Origin: an uncultured Prochlorococcus sp.
Lineage (GTDB): Bacteria; Cyanobacteriota; Cyanobacteriia; PCC-6307; Cyanobiaceae
DNA: 64,000 nucleotides
Direction: 5' to 3'
Assembly: GCA_902564695.1 (NCBI GenBank)
Contig: CACFCB010000003.1
Location: forward strand, 25,975 to 89,974
Of this stretch, positions 56,534 to 64,000 are shown in pieces (the stretch's first letter is position 1; each line of letters begins with the position of its first letter). The notes under the pieces are model-generated. The model worked only from the letters and a program-made list of their open reading frames with translations, had not been told where the DNA came from and did no database searches. A program made the translations under genes and the position numbers.

Positions 56534-58423
56534 ATGTTTCTTTCTATACTAAAAAATATAAAACTAAATAAATTACCCAAAATAATTACCCCATACTTTG
56601 GTGCTGCTCTTCTATTAAGCGCAATTGATAAAACCAATCTTCCTCAAGCCATAGATTTAATGATTTATGATTACATAACTACCATAAAGAAATCAAAAGA
56701 TGGAGTTAAAGATCCAATAGTTATAGTTTCTATAGAAGAAAGTGATATTAAAGAATATGGATGGCCTATTGACGATAGTCTATTTTGCAAAGGTATTGAT
56801 TTACTTGATAATTATGGAGCTATTACTATTGGATTTGATATATATAGAGACAAGGGAGTAGGAAAGAATAAAGAATGTCTTAATCAAAAATTTACTGAAA
56901 ATTCAAAGCTTGTATCAATATTTAATGTCGCTAATAATATTGGTCATATTCCAGGGACACCTCCAGAAAGACAATCATTTAATGATTTAAGTCTCGACTC
57001 AGATGGTGTCCTTAGAAGAGATATCGTACATGTATCTGGTCAGAACGAGTCCACAGTATCATTCCCACTAAGAATATATGAAATTGCTTTTAATGATAAA
57101 TTAATGAGAAAGAATCTAGAAGATAATCTTATAAAAGATGCTTGGATAGGAAAAAGTTCAGGGATCTATCGCAGAGAAATTGATGCAAGTCTAGGAATGC
57201 AAAAAATGTTAAGATTTAGAACCCCTGGAACATTTACTAAATACTCCTTAAAAGAACTGCTTAACGATAATATTTCACCATCATCAATTGAAGGAAAAAT
57301 AATATTAATTGGAAGTACCGCTCCCTCCTTAAAAGATCTTTTTGTGGTTCCTTTTTCAAAATTTGAATCAAGTAAACTAATGATGAGAATTCCCGGTGTT
57401 GAAGTTCATGCTAATAGATTAGCTACTTTTATTGATCAAAAAAATGGTACATATGACCCTGGATTAATTATTCAAGGTAAAGGAAAATTTATATTGCTAT
57501 TATTTACAATTATCTTAAGTATAGTTTTTGGTGAATCATACAAGAGATTACATAAAAGTTTAATCATTAATACACTTTTTCTAATCACTTTAAGTACTTT
57601 ATTAATTTATCTTTTATTCAATAATATTTTGATTGGAGTAAGTATTCCAATACTTGGAATACTTACTTTTTCTTCTATTGCATGGCTTAGAAGAAGTTTT
57701 GTTGGACAAAAGCACACTCAACAAATACGTCGTTTGCTAGGGCAAGCAACATCTCCAGTAATAGCAGAACAACTATGGCAACAAAGAGATCAATTGCTTA
57801 AGAATGGAAGGTTTGAAGGTAGAAAGATTTGGGTAACTGTCCTTTTTACAGATATGGTTAATTTTACAAAAGTATCTGAAATTTTAGATCCATCTGAATT
57901 AATGGATTGGCTAAATAGAGGTATGGCTATTTGCGTGCCTGCTATAACAAAAAGAGGTGGAATGGTAAACAAATTTACTGGAGATGGATTGCTTGCAGCA
58001 TTTGGTGTGCCAATAAGTAATAGTCATAATCAGGATGCAAAAGCGGCAATAGATGCAGCTGATGAAATTAACAATGGACTCTACATTCTTAACAAATCAC
58101 TAAAAAAGGAGGGGGTTCCAGAAATGAAAATCAGAATGGGTATTCACTCTGGAGAAATACTGGCTGGTTCAATGGGTAGTTCAGAAAGAGTTGAATATGC
58201 ACTTATTGGAGATACGGTTAATTGTGCTTCTAGACTTGAAAGCCTAGATAAAAACAATCACAAGGGCTACTTAAGGGTATTACTTTCATCAAACACAAAA
58301 AAACTACTAAATACAAGCTCAGACAATGAAAAAAGATTTAACAAATGGGGACTTATGAAGGTGAAGGGAAGATCAGAGGAAATAAATGTATTTGAATTAC
58401 TTTTTAAAAAAAATAATAATTAA
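56534..58423 (+). CDS. CHASE2-domain nucleotidyl cyclase (probable adenylate cyclase)
   Basis: This 629-residue protein has an extracytoplasmic CHASE2 sensor (about residues 30-310), with VIVSIEESDIKEYGWPIDDSLF and IILIGSTAPSLKDLF. Three membrane helices follow (315-392) and then a class III cyclase domain. The metal-binding aspartates are Asp440 (LFTDMVNF) and Asp484 (KFTGDGLL). Lys480 contacts the purine, and Arg567 (ASRLE) stabilises the transition state. The second purine-selecting position, Thr or Asp in most adenylate cyclases, appears to be Ala556 (YALIGDTVN). Lys480 favours ATP. It converges on a channel gene with a cyclic-nucleotide-binding domain. Confidence 0.9.
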   Translation: MFLSILKNIKLNKLPKIITPYFGAALLLSAIDKTNLPQAIDLMIYDYITTIKKSKDGVKDPIVIVSIEESDIKEYGWPIDDSLFCKGIDLLDNYGAITIGFDIYRDKGVGKNKECLNQKFTENSKLVSIFNVANNIGHIPGTPPERQSFNDLSLDSDGVLRRDIVHVSGQNESTVSFPLRIYEIAFNDKLMRKNLEDNLIKDAWIGKSSGIYRREIDASLGMQKMLRFRTPGTFTKYSLKELLNDNISPSSIEGKIILIGSTAPSLKDLFVVPFSKFESSKLMMRIPGVEVHANRLATFIDQKNGTYDPGLIIQGKGKFILLLFTIILSIVFGESYKRLHKSLIINTLFLITLSTLLIYLLFNNILIGVSIPILGILTFSSIAWLRRSFVGQKHTQQIRRLLGQATSPVIAEQLWQQRDQLLKNGRFEGRKIWVTVLFTDMVNFTKVSEILDPSELMDWLNRGMAICVPAITKRGGMVNKFTGDGLLAAFGVPISNSHNQDAKAAIDAADEINNGLYILNKSLKKEGVPEMKIRMGIHSGEILAGSMGSSERVEYALIGDTVNCASRLESLDKNNHKGYLRVLLSSNTKKLLNTSSDNEKRFNKWGLMKVKGRSEEINVFELLFKKNNN

Positions 58424-58431
58424 ATTAATAA

Positions 58432-59973
58432 TTATAAATTAAAGAATTTCTCAAAAGATAATGACATTTTCTTCAGGAGTGATACTTGGAAGTCTTCTTG
58501 CTCAGTAGGAGTAAAATTTCTTGATTCAGCTTCTCTTTGGGCAATAATTCTGGAAAATTCATTCATTGCTAATTTATTATTTAAAAAGATTTTTTCAATT
58601 TGTTTCTGACTTATTTCTTGGAGTTCAATGTGGGTTATTGCCCTTATTGAAGCAGTACGAGGAGTATTTGTTAGCGCTGATATTTCACCAAAAATATCTC
58701 CTTTATTTAATGTTGTTATAACCTTATCTGAGTGGATATCATCACCTATAACAACAGAACAAGTTCCATCAATGATTACATACATAGAGGTACCAATTTC
58801 TCCTTTTGATACTATAAATTCACCTGGTGCATATCTAATAAAACAATCATCAGATGCAATTGTGCATAATTCTTGGTCAGTTAAAGAGGCAAAAAGATCA
58901 ATTTTTCTTAATTCTGAGCAACTCATTGCTTGAAGTTTATCCATCATCACAGTTTCTTGCCTTTGCATAGACTGACTTGTTCTTAGATCAACAATTGGGA
59001 AAGGGATAGAATAACCAGCTCTTACAACCGCATACCAAATCCTTGAACTAATATCAGATTTGACATAAAATCTAATAGCAAAATCAGAAATAAAGAATCT
59101 TACAATGTAATTAATTGATGAATCACCATAATTATCTAGGAAAACACTAGCTCGAGAAGGATCTGGAATATCCTTATGATTAAATAAAGTTGACCTTAAT
59201 ATTTCTAAAGCCTGCCCTGGTGGCAATTCATAAGGAAGACCAACATTTACTTCTAATTTAAAATCAATAGGTGAAGGCATTGAATAGTTTATTATGCTTA
59301 CAGAATCAATTTTCGAATTTGGTATAACTATATACCTATCAAATTTTGGATCATAAAGATAGGTACTATTCCAAGAAATGTTGTCCACTTTACCTAAATG
59401 TCCATCTAATTCAACCCAATCTCCTATTGAAAATTGTCGTTCAACTTGTACAGCAAGAGCAGAGGAAATATTTTGTATTTGCTTAGAGGCACCAGGTCCA
59501 ACAATAAAAGCTAAAACTGATGCCACAGCTGCTGTTCCAATTGTAGTAAGTAACCCTCTATTATTCATTTCAACAGTAATAACGATAAAAGAAGAAGCTA
59601 CAAATAAAAGATCTTTTAATATTCTTGGAGGGGTTGATTTACGAATACCAAGAATTAAGATTGCACTCCAAACTGATTCAAGAACTATATCAACAATACC
59701 TAAACGAAAAGCTAAAGAACAAATTATTTGCATCCAATTTAATAGCTCACCCTGAACACCTAGAAAAAAAAGAGAGCGACTTAAAATTGCTGCAAATATT
59801 GATATTCGAAAGAAAATAAGATTAGGCAAAAGCTTACTAAACTTAAATCTACCAAGTCCCTTTTCCTTTCCTAATATCAATGTCAGTAAAAATAATGCGG
59901 CTAAAGGTATTAAAGATAAAGGTTGATAATTTATTTGATTTACAAATGTAATGAACATTTTAATTTTTATCAT
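58432..59973 (-). CDS. MscS-type mechanosensitive channel with cyclic-nucleotide-binding domain
   Basis: This 513-residue protein has several N-terminal helices. The MscS pore and beta domain follow (LLTTIGTAAVASVLAFIVGPGA, SIGDWVELDGHLGKVDNISWNST). A cyclic-nucleotide-binding domain follows in residues 355-480, with phosphate-binding cassette FGEISALTNTPRTASIRA near residue 430. The Glu and Arg of the cassette are intact, so it should bind cAMP or cGMP. Such bacterial channels (bCNG type) are known in cyanobacteria. Its gene converges on the cyclase with an 8-base gap, which supports a signal-effector pair. Confidence 0.93.
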   Translation of the reverse strand: MIKIKMFITFVNQINYQPLSLIPLAALFLLTLILGKEKGLGRFKFSKLLPNLIFFRISIFAAILSRSLFFLGVQGELLNWMQIICSLAFRLGIVDIVLESVWSAILILGIRKSTPPRILKDLLFVASSFIVITVEMNNRGLLTTIGTAAVASVLAFIVGPGASKQIQNISSALAVQVERQFSIGDWVELDGHLGKVDNISWNSTYLYDPKFDRYIVIPNSKIDSVSIINYSMPSPIDFKLEVNVGLPYELPPGQALEILRSTLFNHKDIPDPSRASVFLDNYGDSSINYIVRFFISDFAIRFYVKSDISSRIWYAVVRAGYSIPFPIVDLRTSQSMQRQETVMMDKLQAMSCSELRKIDLFASLTDQELCTIASDDCFIRYAPGEFIVSKGEIGTSMYVIIDGTCSVVIGDDIHSDKVITTLNKGDIFGEISALTNTPRTASIRAITHIELQEISQKQIEKIFLNNKLAMNEFSRIIAQREAESRNFTPTEQEDFQVSLLKKMSLSFEKFFNL

Positions 59974-60125
59974 TAATAATAACTTTAGTATAGAAGAAAA
60001 ATCTTAAAGTAGTATGATATTTGGTTTTTAAATTAGAATAATTAAACACAATTAGAATTTTTTTATCTCACTAATAAATAATGAAATAGAATTAATATTA
60101 TATTTGGTTTTATTAAATAATAAAA

Positions 60126-60476
60126 CTAAATTATCAATCTAAAAAGCAAAAGAATAAAAAACTTACAAGCTAAATGAAAAATTTGATCAATTATAAGAGA
60201 GTATCCAATTCTACACTTTCCGTAATCAATGAATGAGTGAGAAATGCATTCAATCAAACCAAGTAAAGGGATACCAGTAACGATAGCTACAATAAATCCA
60301 TGTATTGCACCGTGTGATATTAGCCACCAACGCCAGTCTAAAGTAACATCATTACCAGGGCATTTTTCAATTGCCATTCGATCACTTTGAAGACCAAAAT
60401 CACCCAAAAAATGACCGAGCGCTAAAAGTATAAATATATCCAAATTGGTATATAAAACAGTGGAATTAGCAATCAT
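60126..60476 (-). CDS. DUF3307-like membrane protein
   Basis: This 116-residue protein has about three hydrophobic segments. The conserved LALGHFLGDFGLQSDRMAIEK segment and RWWLISHGAIHGFIVAIV contain the family's His/Asp residues, and ECISHSFIDYGKCR follows. This matches DUF3307, a small bacterial membrane family often found on mobile or accessory segments. Function is unknown. The 206 bases upstream (60477-60682) hold nothing that I can identify. Confidence 0.82.
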   Translation of the reverse strand: MIANSTVLYTNLDIFILLALGHFLGDFGLQSDRMAIEKCPGNDVTLDWRWWLISHGAIHGFIVAIVTGIPLLGLIECISHSFIDYGKCRIGYSLIIDQIFHLACKFFILLLFRLII

Positions 60477-60682
60477 ATTTTCAACTAAAGATAATAGGTT
60501 TAGATTGAATATTAAACTATTTCAATTCTAATGATAACACTTAAATAAGGCAACTCATAAAATCTCATAAAATGTATTAATTCAGGAATTGTGAAATTCT
60601 ACTTTTGTTAAATTATGATGTTATCATTTATAAATCTAAAAAATAAATATTCATCAATGTTAATTAGTATATCCTAAGTAAA

Positions 60683-61001
60683 TGGTAAATCGAGAACTCA
60701 AAATTAAAAAATTAAAAGCTCATTTGATATAAAAATAGTTTTCCCCATCAGGTTTTATAAATTTTGCCGATGTCAATATGGACGGTAAGATAGATATTAT
60801 TGAATTCCAACAATACTTAACAGTCTTGGGATAGACTTCAATAAAATTCAAGTTGAAGAATTTTTTAATGAATTCGATAGCCAAAAAGATGGTTTATTAG
60901 ATCTTCTTGAACTTACTCTCGCATTAGTTAGTGAAGATTCAAAAATAAAAATGTGCACAGAAAATAAGCCTAATATTAAAGATCAATATGAACCCAAATA
61001 A
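60683..61001 (+). pseudogene. remnant of an EF-hand protein
   Basis: Two intact EF-hand loops are visible in different frames. The first, DVNMDGKIDIIEF, lies at about 60769-60807 in a frame that stops at TAG 60832-60834. The second, DSQKDGLLDLLEL, lies in a frame open from about 60831 to TAA at 60999-61001. Joining LTVLG to IDFNKIQ needs one extra base in the GGG run at 60828-60830, so a one-base deletion is likely. The ATG-led fragment MVNRELKIKKLKAHL at 60683 is in a third frame and may be the original N-terminus. The remnant overlaps the start of the mgsA remnant. Confidence 0.75.
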
Positions 61002-61458
61002 TTTATATGTAGCTCTTGTAGCACATAATGAGATGAAATATGTATTGAAAAAATTTGTTGAACAAAATCAAGATTTCTTCTCTGCTCTACCAATAGTGAC
61101 AACTGGTAGGACTGCAAATCATCAGAAGGGAAACTAGGTATTAAGTTAATAAGATTGTTGCAAGTGGGCCACTTGGAGGTGATCAAGCAATTGGCGGAAT
61201 GATTTCTGAAAATAAATTGTCGGAATATTCTTTTTTCAATACCTTCTAAGCTCACAACCTCATTTCTTTAATATTTAAGAATAAAAAAGGCTTTGCGATG
61301 TTTACCAAATAGCCTTTGCAACAAATCCTTCAAGTGCGGTTGGATTGATAATGACAATTGAAAATTACTGGTTAGAATGTATTTCTGACTCAGTTGAAAG
61401 TTTAATAGTCAAAAAATACAAAGAGAAGCAAGCGAAAATAATACAGATTAAAAATTAA
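60988..61458 (+). pseudogene. broken methylglyoxal synthase (mgsA) remnant
   Basis: An intact start (NLYVALVAHNEMKYVLKKFVEQ) and ALPIVTTGRTANH match the N-terminal part of MgsA. Frame 0 is stopped at TAG 61135-61137. The core motif GPLGGDQAIGGMISENKL follows in the +1 frame, and then frame 0 again contains RLCDVYQIAFATNPSSAVGLI and the tail to TAA at 61456-61458. The total of 156 codons equals a full-length enzyme, so the breaks are compensating frameshifts plus stops. MgsA converts dihydroxyacetone phosphate to methylglyoxal. Its ATG lies within the EF-hand remnant (14-base overlap), suggesting an old operon. Confidence 0.85.
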
Positions 61459-61542
61459 AATAACAAGTAAATTTTATGAAATAAATATATTATTCCTTTT
61501 TAAAAATATTAAGGTAAAAGAATATTTAAAAATTAATATTAT

Positions 61543-63816
61543 CTATGATTCAGTGAATTTACCACTTCTAGCAAGAGCTTCCTCCTCTAAGGAAAAATGA
61601 GGAGAATGTTCCTTTAAGGAAGAATCATAAGAATAGTGTTGCTGAAGGAAATTTGAAATATTAATTGAATCATCTAATTCTTTTGCAGCTTTCTTGCTCC
61701 TTTTAAAAATGGATTTTAATTCTAAATCGTTATTAAAATTTAAATTTAATTCATCTTTAAGAATTGATAGACGCACCGCACTTTTTATAACACCATATAT
61801 TCTGGAAATATCCTTTGAATTAATCATTTGATTATTTAATAAATTTGCCCTTTCGATTTCAGAATCAAGACTAGGCCAATATCTTGATGTATAAAAAGCT
61901 GTTTTATCGGCATGGAACCAATCCTCCGATCTCGCTATTGAAGAAGAAACAGTATTATGCAATTTCCACAAGAAAAGTCTCAAGGAATTTGCATCTTTCA
62001 ATTCTTCTAACTTGTCTTCAATAGAAACATCAAAATCAAATGTATCACTCTTACTACCAATAACTAAATATTCCATAGGATACATAGAAACCTCTTTATT
62101 CCTTACTACGAATCTATTTAAATGATATCGACAATAAGGACAGGGGTACATGGTTGCAAAAAACTTAAAGAACTGAATAAAGCTTTTTATACCTTTAATT
62201 TGATTCTGTATATTCATTTTCGAGATAATTTCAGCAGAGGTATGAAGAAGTCTCCACGTTGCTGGACCAATAAAATAAGGAAAACTCACACGCATTTGAC
62301 TTTTTTCGACATCATCTCTATTTAAATAAACATCAATAAAAGCTACATATTGAGAGAGGAAACCAGATTCTCTACCAAATTCTTTTCTTTCTCGTCTCTT
62401 TTGCACTCCATTTAAATAATGTCTCGTAAGGATCCAAGCTTGTTTTAAACATTTTTTTGTATTGAGTGAACAATCTAGGAAATTTTCTCTTATGTCATGA
62501 CCATAATTATTAAACTCACCAACTAAATTAGATTTCTTGAACCATTCGTCTAACTCAATTTCATTTGTCTCATCCCATTGTTTTATATCATCATAATTAA
62601 TAATAGATGAGGCTCTTAACAAAAGAGGCATGAATTCTTCATACCAATAAGAGGTTGGAACAATTGCCCCTTCAAAAAAACTATTGTCCTTATCAATAAT
62701 CACTCGCTGCCAAGTTTCAAGGTAATTATTCTTAGTTTTCTGAGATAAATCTTTTTCAATTATTTCCTCATGTTCCTCGAGTTGTCGAAGTCTATTCATT
62801 TCATGATGTTCTAAGTCCCCAAGAGATATATCAGAAGGATTATGTCCATGAAGGGCGGCGCTTAAAACTAATTCAATTAAAACTGAGAATATTTGGTGAT
62901 GATTATCTAATTCGTCAAGTTCTTCTTCTAAAAATCTTTCCGCTAATAACATCTCATTATTTTTATTAATATTATTCCAATTAATCATTCTATAATCTAA
63001 TTCGGAATCTAATTTTTTTATTGAATTTCTTAAATCCTCAAAAGGAGTCACAGCATCTAATGAAACTATTCCAAGTGACAAATAATAATCAATAGCAACA
63101 TCTACAAAATGTACAAAATCTTTAATGGTATATGGTAAATCATAAGACCTTAAATGAGTTTCACAGTTTGCAGAAAAACTTTCTCTGAAGCTTCGATATG
63201 CTGCTCCTTGTAATAATCTAAAGAAACCTATTTGAAGCTGAAGTGAACTTGTACCTTTAATCGAAGTATTTATGTCAAAATCTTTTTTAATATTTTTTTT
63301 ATTAATAGTTTTTTTATTTATTGAATTGAAATTAATACCTTTATGATTCGAGTCATATGAGCGAGGGTGTTTTTGAAAGTCTTCAGGTAAAAAATCAATA
63401 AAATTTTGAAGTGTAATATGATCAGATCCATCATTTGTTATTTCCTGAAGAATTTTACCTCTAAGAGATTGATCTATATTAATTAATTTCAATATAGTTT
63501 CTAATTGTGACCAATCAACATAACCTTTATTACTTATATCCAAAAGTTGAAAAACTTTTCTAGCTTTAGCTTCGTGATTTCCTAATAAAATATAGAGAAT
63601 CAAGCTAATCTGTTTTTCATTAACTTCTTTAAAATCAAGCCTGTAAGTTTTAATAATAGATAAAAATTGATTTTTATTTAGCTCAAAATTATATTCTTTA
63701 AGTAAGATATCAACATTAGAAATTAAATTGTCTAGATTTTTTGGTGATTTAAAGATACCTCTTTCAAGTGAGTGATTAACAATTAAATTAATCTTACTAT
63801 TGGATAGTTTATCCAT
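61543..63816 (-). CDS. EF-hand-like protein with Erv/ALR-type sulfhydryl-oxidase-like domain
   Basis: This 757-residue protein has degenerate EF-hand-like segments at residues 90-145 (LLDISNKGYVDWSQLE, then EITNDGSDHITLQNF). A long helical middle of unknown family (about 180-500) follows. The C-terminal domain resembles Erv/ALR: GPATWRLLHTSAEI at 517-530 (Trp521, His525), FFKFFATMYPCPYCRYHLNRF with Cys559 and Cys562, and LFLWKLHNTV with Trp617, His620 and Asn621. That order is the FAD/CxxC signature of sulfhydryl oxidases. No signal peptide or membrane helix is clear. Such domains are rare in bacteria. The bases after 63816 (63817-64000) show nothing identifiable. Confidence 0.8.
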   Translation of the reverse strand: MDKLSNSKINLIVNHSLERGIFKSPKNLDNLISNVDILLKEYNFELNKNQFLSIIKTYRLDFKEVNEKQISLILYILLGNHEAKARKVFQLLDISNKGYVDWSQLETILKLINIDQSLRGKILQEITNDGSDHITLQNFIDFLPEDFQKHPRSYDSNHKGINFNSINKKTINKKNIKKDFDINTSIKGTSSLQLQIGFFRLLQGAAYRSFRESFSANCETHLRSYDLPYTIKDFVHFVDVAIDYYLSLGIVSLDAVTPFEDLRNSIKKLDSELDYRMINWNNINKNNEMLLAERFLEEELDELDNHHQIFSVLIELVLSAALHGHNPSDISLGDLEHHEMNRLRQLEEHEEIIEKDLSQKTKNNYLETWQRVIIDKDNSFFEGAIVPTSYWYEEFMPLLLRASSIINYDDIKQWDETNEIELDEWFKKSNLVGEFNNYGHDIRENFLDCSLNTKKCLKQAWILTRHYLNGVQKRRERKEFGRESGFLSQYVAFIDVYLNRDDVEKSQMRVSFPYFIGPATWRLLHTSAEIISKMNIQNQIKGIKSFIQFFKFFATMYPCPYCRYHLNRFVVRNKEVSMYPMEYLVIGSKSDTFDFDVSIEDKLEELKDANSLRLFLWKLHNTVSSSIARSEDWFHADKTAFYTSRYWPSLDSEIERANLLNNQMINSKDISRIYGVIKSAVRLSILKDELNLNFNNDLELKSIFKRSKKAAKELDDSINISNFLQQHYSYDSSLKEHSPHFSLEEEALARSGKFTES

Positions 63817-64000
63817 ATTATTAAGTGTATTTCCTAAAAAATAACACTATTATTGAGATTTAACAAAAAGACTTTATATAATTTTTCGTTTTCGAGGATT
63901 AATTGTAAAAAACAATACTCTAACAAAATCTTGGAAGATATTTCTCAAAAAAGATTAATCAATCACTTTTATCTAGATTCGAACAACCATTTTTTTATTA

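Noticed and set aside
60983..61255. 90-codon minus-strand frame
   Set aside because: The plus strand of this stretch clearly holds the methylglyoxal synthase remnant; the opposite frame is incidental.

Overview
The window is strongly AT-rich, densely packed and made almost entirely of cyanobacterial genes. Markers include the oxygen-dependent Mg-protoporphyrin cyclase AcsF, a PAM68-like photosystem assembly protein, a CGLD27/Ycf36-like protein, cyanobacteria-restricted small families (DUF1816, DUF2862, DUF3288, DUF3318 by recognition), and glucosylglycerate genes. Tiny intergenic spaces, frequent 4-bp ATGA overlaps, weak or absent Shine-Dalgarno sequences and several TTG/GTG starts fit a marine picocyanobacterium of the Prochlorococcus type. 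UmuDC, a two-partner secretion cassette and decaying pseudogenes suggest a less reduced, low-light-like strain; the clade assignment is inference.

Layout. 1-4.2 kb: ispE (cut by the window edge) and rsmA on the minus strand, then rlmH and a umuD-umuC translesion operon preceded by a perfect 20-bp hairpin whose loop region carries a LexA-like box. 4.3-10 kb: a possible HExxH protein, dnaG, an EamA transporter, ruvA, rpsO and PAM68. 10-20 kb: a long minus-strand run, DUF3288-trpD-carA-STAS-mrnC-rlmB-DUF1816-gatA-dnaE. 20-25 kb: an ABC exporter, msrA, tRNA-Pro(GGG), uppP and small membrane proteins. 25.4-31.6 kb: a GIY-YIG-like membrane protein, then a compatible-solute cluster (glycerate kinase, glucosyl-phosphoglycerate phosphatase, a GH13 phosphorylase and, divergently, GpgS), followed by a TauE-type transporter. 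31.6-41.5 kb: many small proteins, a phosphoribosyltransferase-like protein, a divergent Nramp-like transporter, a three-gene ABC-2 exporter and a ferredoxin. 41.5-48.7 kb: acsF, carB, DUF3318, rsfS, CGLD27 and an asparaginase.

From 48.7 kb the content becomes accessory. The initiator tRNA-Met with its terminator is followed by about 480 bp of non-coding DNA. Next come a DUF928 protein, a 1411-residue exported protein that joins a filamentous-haemagglutinin secretion domain to a CHAT peptidase-like domain, and its divergently transcribed TpsB outer-membrane pore. A CHASE2 nucleotide cyclase then faces an MscS channel that carries a cyclic-nucleotide-binding domain; the two are probably a signal source and its target. 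The right end has two overlapping frameshifted pseudogenes (an EF-hand protein and methylglyoxal synthase) and a 757-residue protein with EF-hand-like segments and an Erv/ALR-type CxxC sulfhydryl-oxidase-like domain, which is the most unusual gene in the window.

How the genes work together. The glucosylglycerate cluster could form a complete cycle: GpgS and the phosphatase make the solute, the GH13 phosphorylase splits it, and glycerate kinase returns glycerate to 3-phosphoglycerate. The cyclase/MscS pair would add a cAMP- or cGMP-responsive osmotic valve. The ferredoxin faces the ferredoxin-dependent cyclase gene acsF. CarA and CarB form one enzyme but lie in separate transcription units about 24 kb apart.
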